Part shown: positions 55,072-64,000 of the stretch, one piece after another
How the letters are laid out: each line of letters opens with the position of its first letter
Numbering within the stretch: position 1 is the first letter of the stretch
Assembly: GCA_013339895.1 (NCBI GenBank)
Contig: JABACO010000094.1
Coordinates: 1 to 64,000 of the forward strand
Origin: Ephydatia muelleri
Taxonomy: Eukaryota > Porifera > Demospongiae > Spongillida > Spongillidae
Direction of reading: 5' to 3'
DNA: 64,000 bases
Position numbers and translations under genes: made by a program
Notes under the pieces: generated by a model
What the model saw: only the letters and a program-made list of their open reading frames with translations
Databases searched by the model: none
Told to the model about the DNA's origin: nothing

Positions 55072-55826
55072 CTCAACATCAACCCCTTGTCAGGAACCAA
55101 GCACGCCATCAACCTGTTTGCTGCCTATCTAAGCCAAACACTCCAGGCCAATACCATTCAGGTGTACCTGGCAGCAGTAAGACACCTCCACCTTGCCCAT
55201 GCACGGGTTCAGCAGTCTGGCACATAACAATCCAATGCTGAACCTAGCCATCCCGAGGCATACAGAGTTATCAAGGTCCAGCACATCTCAGGCCCAAGAG
55301 ACTGCCTCTCACTACTGGACAACTGCTGCAGATCAGACATGACAGAGCGATGCTGAAAGCAGCCCTGACCTTCGGCTTCTTTGGATTCCTTATAGGGTCA
55401 GTGAGTACACTCTGACCGCCAGGGCCAAATTCGATCCCATATTCTAACCGACAAAGAGTGATATCACCTGGGTCAAGGATGGCATGCACTTTTTCATCAA
55501 GGAGTCAAAGACGGACCAAGTTGGGAGAGGTACTACCATAGCAATGTGCTACACCTGCCGTGCATCATGACCAGTTGTCGCATTGCAAGCCTACTTTGAA
55601 GACTGCAAAGCACTACCAGGGTCCTCTCTATTTCATTTTCAAACTGGACGCCCACTCAGTCTCGAGCAATGAGAGCTATCCTGTGAGACCTACTTTCGAG
55701 AGGTGGGTATGACACCTCAAGTACAACACGCACAGTCTCCGGATTGGGGCTGCAGCACAAGCAGGGCTCCAGTCATTCACCATCCAGTGGCTGGGAAGAT
55801 GGAGCAGCACTACCTATGTCATAGCA
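55072..55826 (+). pseudogene. Tyrosine recombinase (DIRS/Crypton-type) relic
   Basis: Scattered over three frames are the blocks of a tyrosine recombinase: LNINPLSGTKHAINLFAAYL, then TIQVYLAAVRHLHLAHA (N-terminal domain), a FGFFGFLIGS segment (about 55375), KESKTDQVGRG (about 55499), and a SLFHFQTGRPLSLEQ stretch (about 55625). The catalytic box HSLRIGAAAQAGLQSFTIQW (H-x-x-R at 55731) follows, then LGRWSSTTY, whose Tyr at about 55814 would be the nucleophile. Several in-frame stops show it is dead. Tyrosine recombinases of this form belong to DIRS-like or Crypton transposons. No reverse transcriptase is seen beside it. Confidence 0.7.
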
Positions 55827-55838
55827 GATTTTGTCCGC

Positions 55839-55878
55839 CCCCCCCCCCCCCCCCCCTCCCGCCCCCCCCCCCACCCGG
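55839..55878. repeat. Poly-C tract
   Basis: About 40 bp of nearly pure C with one TCCCG and one A interruption, followed by GGGCCGG. Directly after it, 55880-55980 has repeated GTCC/GGAC and GCTAGC elements, reminiscent of a transposon end. Confidence 0.8.
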
Positions 55879-55979
55879 GCCGGAATAAATCCGCTAGTTG
55901 TCCTGGTGGATACATTCTGCTAGCGGATTCTGTCCGGGGGACACTAATCGCTAGCCGGTATTGTCCCCCCTCCGCAGAA

Positions 55980-57060
55980 TAAGCCCCTCTCCCATAGCCT
56001 TTGTTGTTTATTTGGCGCGCGATTGTAGGCAGCCTGTTATGGTAGGACGGACTATAACAGGCTCTGCCTAATTGGTTCTAGAGAGCAGGCTGTCTACATT
56101 ATATTGATGTTATACCCAGCTCCGAGGCAAAGGCAAGCTGCCTGTACTAAAATTGCTAATGGAACGGAAAATGTACCCTTAGGCCATGTATAGCGTATTG
56201 TAAATGGGACTGGTTCAGAGAAAATTGCATTATTAGTAATCGGCTCGTGTTATTATTGTCTAGTTGTACGTACGTTACAAGTATCCCATTACAACGGTAT
56301 TCAGCCGTGACTGGAAAGCAGTGCTTTGGATTTGTGCGTCAATCGTTTGTTTTGATGCCCCGCCTCTTTTATTGTACTTAAGCCGCTGTCAAGTTGTTAT
56401 GACTGTAAAGTGACTCAGGGATGCTCTGCACTGTAATCCGAATAGTTGTTAATTACAGTTCAGCTTAGTTTGAACGTACTACGCATGCCTGGTTTGTGGC
56501 AACCATTCATTGATTAGGATTCTGCGTTGCTTACAAAGAGTTGGTCTCCGATTATTAGTGGAAGTGCAATAGCATTTTTAAAAAGTGACTTCGAAATACT
56601 GTCCGCTGTAATCTGACTAGTTATAGCTCTTTGTGCATCAATGATTTGTTATGATGCCCCACCCTTTTCTCAAGTGACTCAGGTACAATGTATTGAATTA
56701 CAGTAAGATGGTTATTATAAGGAACAATCCCCTTGTTACCTCCCCGTCTCTGGAGGGTATTAAGAAACGTGTATTTTAAATTTTTATGCTAAGTGTAAAC
56801 CCCCCTGTACATTACCCTTGAAGTTTTACAAAATATGAATATACATTGTGTATAGTATATTCTCCACTCATGACACCATTTGTATGTGTACAACTACTAG
56901 TAATATTCTGCCTTCAATTTACATCTTTCATTAATTTATAGGCATTAGCAGGAGTGGATTATGTAATGGAAGAAACACAGAAGTACAAGGATAGTCATTC
57001 ATAGAACATGTTTGTTGTACTTCGTAAAGTCATATTAAATGCATTACATGTTTCAGAACA
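55980..57060. other. No gene recognised
   Basis: Non-coding by appearance. It contains an imperfect inverted repeat near 56026-56065 (GCCTGTTATGGTAGG / CTATAACAGGC). Confidence 0.4.
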
Positions 57061-57896
57061 TTAATCATGCTGTGTAAATGTATCTATTGCTCTGTCAAGA
57101 TCATCCATAGTCACATCAGCAATTGAAACTACATTGTCCATGTATAGCTTAAGATTGATAGCATATGTTTCTTCACTAAGTCTTCTGTGATCCTTCATAA
57201 ATCTAAAAATGTCACTGTTCTTTGGCATTGACAAAGATGTGTCTTTTGCATATCTCACTGCCATATACAATCTTTCTACCTTATTGCTGTCATCAGATTT
57301 CAAGTACTCATCAACCAGGCTTGACATTGTAAACGGCCACCCATGCATTTAGTTTCTCTAGATCCTTTGTTTTTCTTCTATCCAAGGCTACATTTGCAAT
57401 TTCTTTATCTACAAGACCTTTTTTTTTAGATCCTCCTGCATAGCAGCCCAATTGAGGCACAACTCAGGAATTACATATTTGGCTACCTTGGAATATTCTT
57501 TATATGATCCTGGAACAGTATTGAATCATGTGCCGCACATTTTACTTGTGTTGATGAAGCAGAACTTAACTGCTTTGATCCTCTTCTTGATAATTCATAA
57601 TTTATACAGCCAACGCTTCGCTCAGCATCAAGGTTATGCACTGGTGCTCCTTCTAGCTTATCTTGATCCATTGTTGAGAGGCTATGGGAGTTTTCATTGT
57701 AAGAACCAAACCCAAATATCTCCCCTTTCTGTCTTTGAAATGCTTCTGCAAGACCAGGTAAGATAACTTTTAGTATCTTTAAAACTTGTGGCTTATACTC
57801 TTCACAAATTGCTTCTATGCTCGTACATATTTCCAAAGCATACCTAGAATGTGTAAATTGGCTATCAGAGACAAATGTAAATGCAGCCTTGTTCAA
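57061..57896 (-). pseudogene. Relic of an unassigned multicopy ORF, minus strand
   Basis: Two minus-strand frames. 57483-57896 (137 codons) contains SIEAICEEYKPQVLKILKVI, PVHNLDAERSVGCINYEL and SRRGSKQL. 57061-57348 contains MHGWPFTMSSLVDEYLKSDD and MDDLDRAIDTFTQHD. The AERS-G-x-(I/V) block resembles EQTLGLVDY in the relic near 9445, so these may be two members of one repeat family. No catalytic signature that I can name. A possible upstream part lies at 58534-58779 (VLKLLQTRDSRKNESYDAKV). Confidence 0.35.
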
Positions 57897-57899
57897 ATT

Positions 57900-59828
57900 T
57901 AGGAGCTTAGCAGGTCATGATAGAGCTGTTGAAAAGCAGGAATAAGTGTGGAATATGTCATTGCAGTAGATGCTGTCAGTATCAAAAAAGGCTCTACTAA
58001 GTGCGCTCCTAATAATGCACCAAAACATAGCATCACATTAACCGATTATACGCGGAATTGTAATATTTTTATCGCATGGTATCAGAATAATTCCGTACTG
58101 TACCGCATGGCGTGGAATATTTCATAGAGAATTTAGCCTGATCTTGTGAAGATTCGTTGTGCGCCTTGAACACTTTTGAGCCAGAGATGATCAATAGTAT
58201 TGTCTCTAATTGAGCTACATGTAGGTATATGTATGTAGCTGGTAGCGCGTAGCTGTATACGCTGAGTGGACATAGTGTTGTGTGTGGGTGCATACATGGT
58301 TGTACGCTGAGTATAGTTAGGAATGTGTTGGTAGCAACGGTTGTAAGCTGAGTGCACTTAGTGATGTGTTGATAGCCATGTATGTGAGCTGAGTGTGCAG
58401 TGTTAACGCTTTTATATGCGTTAGGTTATCATGCTCTGTGTTCCTTCCTTACACGAAGGTAGTAATATATTATTATACCCTAATCACTCGTTACGGCCGT
58501 CTATACGCAATTACTACTGGCAATGAGTACATGCTATACGCAAGGCTGCGGACGCAAATTTGCGTCTTCCGCGTATAATCTGTTAAGAAATTCGAGATCT
58601 AGAAAGCATCTTACAATGCATGCCAATAAGGCTAAGACTTTGGCATCATAACTTTCATTTTTTCTGCTGTCCCTAGTCTGAAGCAATTTCAAAACATCCA
58701 CATACAGTTTGATGATGTGCTTTTTGATGTTCTTTGTTGCAATTGTATAGAGATTACAAAAGATCCAATGCTCCTGCAATACTATATGTCATGATCAAAC
58801 AAATACAACAGATCTGAGATTAAAAAAACACATAGCCGTATAGAGTAAAGCATACACATAGCCGTACGCTGTACATATTCTTTTGCGCATTTGCCACAGC
58901 AATAGAAACTTACAATTATTGATTTGACATTAAAATCAAGTGCAAATCATCAAACGTACTTTATTTTACTGTGAAATCATATTATACGCTGATTTAAACA
59001 CAACATTAAAAATATTTGACATCAAAAATGGATTTGACGTGTTGCTTAAGAGTGTTATACGAACACAATAGTGTACGAGCGAGAACACAATTGCAAACAA
59101 GAATGTCTCGTACCGCGCGGTGGGGATAAATCTACGTTGGTTACTTCTTTACTTGTAATTGCATAAAAATTGAACGTATCAGTACTGGAGAACTGATAGC
59201 TGTTTCACGGAACATTCTGCTAGTGATGTAAAGAATGAAATATGCCATGCATGGTGTCCAAGTCTACCAATTGCATTGTGAATGTCGTTGCATATGCCAT
59301 CAAAGTTAAATCAGCATTCTCTCCCAAAGAAACACAAGTGGAGTGGTAATGTACTGCTGTTACGAAGCGAAGGCAAGCGGAGGGAAGGTTCATAAGATGC
59401 CTCCCCGTCTCTCGTGCCCCTGACTTTAGTTTTAGTTAGCCAGGACCTCTCTCCCACCCCCCCACCCCCCACCCCCCACAAACACACACACTCCCCCTCT
59501 TCCAATTACCCCGGAACCTATAAGCGGGACTCCCCGGTACCTCAGCAATAACTCAGGATGTCTTTAATGTACGCAGCAGCAGAATCTCCAGAGCAACAGG
59601 TATTAAGATGATATTTAAATATCTGCGTCATCTTTTAAATACAGTTATGAATAAATTTTACTAATTATGCGTGGTTGGTTAAATGTCTTGATTTTAGTAA
59701 AAGGGTGCTCAATGATTTTTTCATGAAAAATGCATATTATAATCAAATCGATTTTTAGAGTATGTTTGGAATTCAATGTGGAAAAAAAACAACAGGATGA
59801 CCGCGTATGTATGGGCCATTTCTGGATA
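57900..59828. other. Mostly unassigned sequence
   Basis: Apart from the weak minus-strand frame at 58534-58779, I see no coding motif. A C/A-rich patch (CCCACCCCCC) lies near 59450-59480. Confidence 0.4.
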
Positions 59829-60517
59829 TGATGTATATTTCTGCTCACGTGATTTGCTTCCAATTCCTCTCTATACTATCTCTGATTTTGCCAAGTTGGT
59901 GAAAGCACCTCCGCAGAAGTACCACTTCCTCTTGAGACACGTCTTATCAAAAGACACCTCATGTAGAGCCACCTCCAACTGAAGTACCCTCACCGCTACA
60001 CACTCCTTGTTTTTAACATGCAATAGTTGCCTCGAGACAGATCTGTGTATGTTATTCGCTTTTTAATTTGCAAGCACAACTTCGCAACAGAAAATTGTGT
60101 TCTGGCTGCTACAGTTTTGGTTGCGGCCGCGTGCCTGACCTGGACGCATCGGAGGTCCTAGTTGCGCGTGGATCCTATTGCTCAAGCTGTGCTAGAGTAC
60201 AGTCGTCATTACACTTCGTTGACAGTAAAGAGTATAGAACTATTTTTGACACACGTCAGGAGTGCATGCGAACAGGGGAAATAGGCTTGAATAAATATTT
60301 ATGTTAATAACAGAAACAGATGTGCCTGTTTAGCAAATTAATAAGCTAATAACATACACAGATCTGTCTCTAGGCAACTGCGTTATACATTTTACATGTA
60401 CAGTCAGGGAATATTCTAAACTGAACCATGTCCTATTCCTGCATTGTAAACATTTGCAGTTATAGGGGAATTTTGAGGGGGAAACCAGTTATAGGGGAAT
60501 TTTGAGGGGGAAACCAG
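59829..60517 (+). other. Duplicated upstream region of the subfamily-B gene
   Basis: Matches 20577-21227. Near its end a unit of about 31 bp (CAGTTATAGGGGAATTTTGA followed by GGGGGAAAC) is repeated twice in tandem (60458-60516), where the 21315 locus has one copy. Confidence 0.75.
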
Positions 60518-60585
60518 AAAAGCGCCGAAGATCAATTATAGGCTCTATATATAGCGCCTATAAATGATCTTCAGCGCTTTGTGAG
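60518..60585 (+). promoter_or_regulatory. Palindromic TATA promoter region
   Basis: AAAGCGCCGAAGATCA and TGATCTTCAGCGCTTT flank ATTATAGGCTCTATATATAG and CGCCTATAAA. It keeps the arrangement of 21228-21301, with the outermost five left-arm bases changed. The ATG follows 13 bases after it. Confidence 0.65.
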
Positions 60586-60598
60586 TAATTGGAACGCA

Positions 60599-61921
60599 AT
60601 GGGGCAAGGCACTTCGCGTATTCAACAGCCGGGCTGCCGTTACAGCGATACGTTTCTGATCATCGGCAACCCCGCGGAAAAGGTCGAATTTGACACGACT
60701 CAAAGTCATCTTGTGGGCTTTGCGATCGACTACCAGAGTCACGAGAAGATGCAAGCTAAGTCATTGGGCCGCTCCGTTGTGAACGATGCCACGCTCGTTT
60801 CTAAAACCTTCGTAGAGATCGGTGCTGTGCCCGAAGGCAATGCAACGATTCACGTAGCCTCGCAAAATCCAAGGGACTGCACATTCGAAGGCATGAAGGT
60901 GTGCTTTATCGATGCAGCCAAAGCTGTGACAGCAGAAGGAATGTTCGCGTTTCATTTCTGCGGTCACGGTGTACGGCTTAGAGACCAATGGGGACTCGCG
61001 CCTTCCGACTTCGATCGCTCGGATCGCACCTTGGTTACCGCTAGCGTCCTGAACGACTGGCTGGCAGAAGCGAGCTGCAAAGCCAAACACGTTCTCTTCG
61101 CTCTGGACTGCTGTTACGCCGGTGGTATCGGCCACGCTCTAACGAGCGTCATACTCCACCCCAGCCTATTCGTCGTGAGCGCCTGCACCGCCAATGAAAC
61201 TTCTTACGCCGTATCAACTCTGGGACACTCCATGTTCAGCTACTTCTTTGCCGATGCAACGAGAAAGAAGACCAGCGACCCTCGGAAGCTACCCTTGTAC
61301 AACATCCTGACGGAGTGTCACACCTGCTGCATGGCCCTCTCCTCCCTATTGGTTAAATATGAGGCGCCCGGGAAAGTATCGAGTTGCCGAATCGATCCTG
61401 AAATGACGTTCACTGGTGGAGCTCGAGCGAATAACGATGATGAAACTGACGGCGTGCCCGAATTCAGTCGCTTCCTGTACGTGACGAAGCACTACGACTT
61501 GGAAGCCCCTGTGCTGCCATTGCACGCGGAAACCAAAAGATGGCTGAAAAGCATCGTCGAATATATTACCATACTTCGTGACAGGAACCTTCTCAAAGAT
61601 AAGCTATTGAAGACAGCAGTGTGCTCCATCATGATGAGCTTCGCGTCCTATCAATTGGCTTTTCAGCGAGATACTGTGTCTCATCCAAACACCTTTATCA
61701 CAGCGTTTCTGAACATGGCCTCGTTCTTTGATATCCACTGTCCCGATGTAGATGTAACGATTGATCACTTTAAATATGGTTGGGGTTTTTATGACTACGT
61801 CCTCCAAAAGTACACAGTTGACGATGCCGGTATCAAAGCTCTGTGCGACACAATTCTAAAAGAAAACAAAGCATCGACGGACGAGGAGGAATGTGATGCA
61901 GCGCAGAATGAGGTTTGTTGA
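60599..61921 (+). CDS. Caspase-like cysteine peptidase (C14 type), intact, subfamily B, 440 aa
   Basis: A single open exon; ATG at 60599 (MGQGTSRIQQPGCRYSDTFL). Caspase-fold core: FLIIGNPAEKVEFD, VGFAIDYQSHEKMQ, then HFCGHGVRLRDQ with His 123 and LDCCYAGG with Cys 172 (second Cys of the pair). VVSACTANETSYAVSTLG and MFSYFFADATRKK follow, then an acidic hinge (NNDDETDG), a C-terminal domain shared with subfamily A, and a further tail (ENKASTDEEECDAAQNEVC) absent from subfamily A. The product should be soluble and single-chain, without death-fold adaptors. Known C14 relatives process proteins in cell death or stress; substrate and activation here are unknown. The conserved palindromic TATA region sits immediately upstream. 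Confidence 0.88.
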   Translation: MGQGTSRIQQPGCRYSDTFLIIGNPAEKVEFDTTQSHLVGFAIDYQSHEKMQAKSLGRSVVNDATLVSKTFVEIGAVPEGNATIHVASQNPRDCTFEGMKVCFIDAAKAVTAEGMFAFHFCGHGVRLRDQWGLAPSDFDRSDRTLVTASVLNDWLAEASCKAKHVLFALDCCYAGGIGHALTSVILHPSLFVVSACTANETSYAVSTLGHSMFSYFFADATRKKTSDPRKLPLYNILTECHTCCMALSSLLVKYEAPGKVSSCRIDPEMTFTGGARANNDDETDGVPEFSRFLYVTKHYDLEAPVLPLHAETKRWLKSIVEYITILRDRNLLKDKLLKTAVCSIMMSFASYQLAFQRDTVSHPNTFITAFLNMASFFDIHCPDVDVTIDHFKYGWGFYDYVLQKYTVDDAGIKALCDTILKENKASTDEEECDAAQNEVC

Positions 61922-62960
61922 CACGACTGCTACATGTAGGGTGTGTGGAGAGTTGATAGTAGCTTCTGAGTAGTATAGCTATGTGTATGCATGGAATGTA
62001 GTGTGAGATGATGACGTAATAATCTATCTATTATTTTCTCCTAATAGGGCGCCTCTCCAATTGCATTTCAAGTTTGGAACCCTCTGTAAATTTGCAAAAC
62101 AAAGCAACCCGTGCAATTCGCCTTTCACATACATGGACTTTAGTTATTTATTCTGCAGTTCATACCTTTTTATATTAACAGGCCCGGCTATCAATATTAA
62201 TTAATATCAACAGACATATAACAATTGTATATGTACATGTATAGCTAACCAAGAAAGATTGTATAGCTTATGCATGGAACCGTCAGCGTTGGAGATGGGT
62301 TGGATTTGCTTACAGTGGTATGCCAGGAATGTTTTCATAATCGAATCATACAGGCTGATGGATATGAGAGGTAGAAACTATGGAAGCTTACCAAGAGTAA
62401 TGCTCACAATCACCCAATGTTTTTGATAACCAAAGTTCAAAACCTGGCTGGCAACACCCCCTCCAAAACCTCTTTTTTTTGGAGAATTTAAACCAGTAGT
62501 GTCCACGCGCGCATGAGTCTCTCCATGGTGAGCTGGGTAAAATTAAATCGCTCTACGTTTGTTGTTGAAAATGTGCACGCGATGATCATGATAGACCTTT
62601 TCATCGTGTGGCTTAACCCCCGAACTGCTAAGGTAGGCTAGTCGTGATAGATGTTAACAATTAATCGTATTTATAGCTGATGTTCACGTCATTCAGATTG
62701 CTACATGTTGCAAAACTCCTTGCCTGTGCAAGGCTATCTTATTATCCAATCCATGCATTTCTTTTCAGTGTATTGTTATTGGCGGTAGCATACAGTGTAT
62801 ATTGTTGCATGAAAATTTCACACGTCATAATACCTAATGACTGAACCAGAGCTGCAGGTACAAATCTCTAGTGTATTTGAATATAAAAATTATAATAGAA
62901 ATAGCGCTGTATGAATATGTTTGCAGGTCCCCTGGTGTACTATTTATGATGTGAGAAAAT
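61922..62960 (+). repeat. Duplicated 3' flank of the subfamily-B gene
   Basis: Matches 35190-36205 in inverted orientation with scattered indels. No ORF with a motif. Confidence 0.8.
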
Positions 62961-64000
62961 TTTCATTCAACAATATTCAAATACACTAGAGCTCTGCATG
63001 TTTCTGCAACCACATGCATGGTGTAGCTGACAATACTTCGTAACAGGATTGGTTATAGTTTGATTCGACTAAGGCAGGCAGCCTTGCAAGTACAAAAATA
63101 TTGGCACAATGGCATACGTGTCAACCACATACTATCCTGCTTGGCCACTTTAGTGGCCTATAGCAGTTCAAGGTTGGTTATTCATTTACCAAATATCTCC
63201 ACCATCTCAGTGAAATCTGCATCATGTATAATGCTCGTGAATATCAGACGGCATTTACAGTACACATGTGTGCTCAGCATAATAACGTGCAGCAGATACA
63301 AGTATTTCAGTCAATCCCTTCGCTGCGATAATGGAAAGGAAAAAAGCGATAGAAGTAAGTACCGTTTCATCATACATCTATATATATATATATATACACA
63401 GTTAATCTAATAAGTATATTGTACTTGGACACAATACCGCAGCATTCTGGTTCTATAACCATTGCCTAGTTAGGTGATGCCTGATTACAGATTTCTCGCA
63501 GTAGTACGACCATGCCCAACTACAGTAGCCGGCGCTGTCGGCATGGCAATAGGCGCTAAGCCTGTAAGCCATCCGCCTTTCATACTGCATAAGGGCAAGC
63601 GTGTTGCATGTACATGTACATGTCATGTCAGAAAACGTTTCGAGCAGTATAAACTATGACTGACGACATTCTACGTGTAGGATTGTTGGTGGGGAGTACG
63701 TTTACATTCCACTTGTGCGTTTGTATTGTGTGTATATTTTCATGCATGGGACAATTGGTTGTGTTTTACTTGCATCCGTTTTAGTTCACGAGGAACGGTA
63801 TCATGCTACAGTGTACATGTATAAGGACGCATTATCTATAAACTTCCGAAATCTAGGCTTTGTACACATACAGGCTTCAAGGACCGACAAAAGATTTAGG
63901 GGAGGTGTGTGTATGTGTGTGTGTGTGTGGGGGGGGGGTCACATCCCACAGCGGTGTCTGGGGTGGAACCCCAGAAGCATTTGAACAATGTCCACAAAAC
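62961..64000. other. No gene recognised
   Basis: Short frames only. Contains a (TA)n patch near 63380 and a GT/poly-G run at 63905-63938. Confidence 0.4.

Overview
This is a transposon-dense eukaryotic window, most likely from an invertebrate animal genome. Supporting signs are GT-AG introns as short as about 38 bp, metazoan-type DNA transposons (Ginger-type, Merlin, CACTA), Ty3/gypsy and Ty1/copia retrotransposons, a tyrosine-recombinase relic and many CA/TG microsatellites. The frequent tacatgta motifs, roughly 40% GC and prokaryote-like intronless caspase homologues suggest a marine demosponge, but the sequence alone cannot prove that. There are no operons, rRNA genes, convincing tRNAs or CRISPR arrays.

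Layout. 1-2887: mostly unassigned, with a (TG)n tract. 2888-8772: a small, internally deleted Ty3/gypsy element (minus strand, 102-bp LTRs, 4-bp duplication CAAA), split inside its integrase by a 4.0-kb Ginger-type transposon (Ginger-A1, 4178-8176, duplication GGCC). 9358-10537: decayed relics. 10930-15125: a broken and a frameshifted caspase-like gene, with a copia fragment between them. 15458-20576: a second Ginger-type family (Ginger-B1). 21228-22238: a truncated caspase-like gene with a palindromic TATA region. 23313-28394: a deleted second Ginger-B copy carrying a complete second Ginger-A copy (Ginger-A2, 23370-27370, duplication GAGC). 28592-32031: a two-exon gene start diverging from a decayed CACTA-type transposase. 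33663-34907: an intact caspase-like gene, followed by an inverted copy of another family member's 3' end. 37793-42535: an intact Ty3/gypsy element with identical LTRs. 42640-45748: an unusual satellite-like field and a long tetranucleotide array. 45749-50408: a copia fragment plus intact caspase-like gene, the duplicated counterpart of 11786-15125. 50856-51186: a solo LTR. 52418-53619: a Merlin element with 8-bp duplications. 54859-55826: a Ginger-like integrase exon followed by a tyrosine recombinase relic. 60518-61921: the third intact caspase-like gene.

Two themes link the parts. First, a single-exon caspase-like family (FCGHG and DCCYAG motifs) occurs at seven loci, three of them intact. 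It falls into two subfamilies with different conserved promoters, and it spreads through segmental duplications that carry along neighbouring retrotransposon fragments. Second, two different Ginger-type families share one protein plan: DDE integrase, low-complexity repeat, Cys-rich CXC motif, Ulp1-like protease, PHD finger. Both have ends packed with short GG/CC palindromes. The Ginger-A2 copy has all five exons open and in phase (897 aa predicted) and may be functional; Ginger-A1 differs by at least one CGA-to-TGA stop and a 1-bp deletion. The DNA-level calls with matching target-site duplications are firm. Family names for the decayed relics are tentative.
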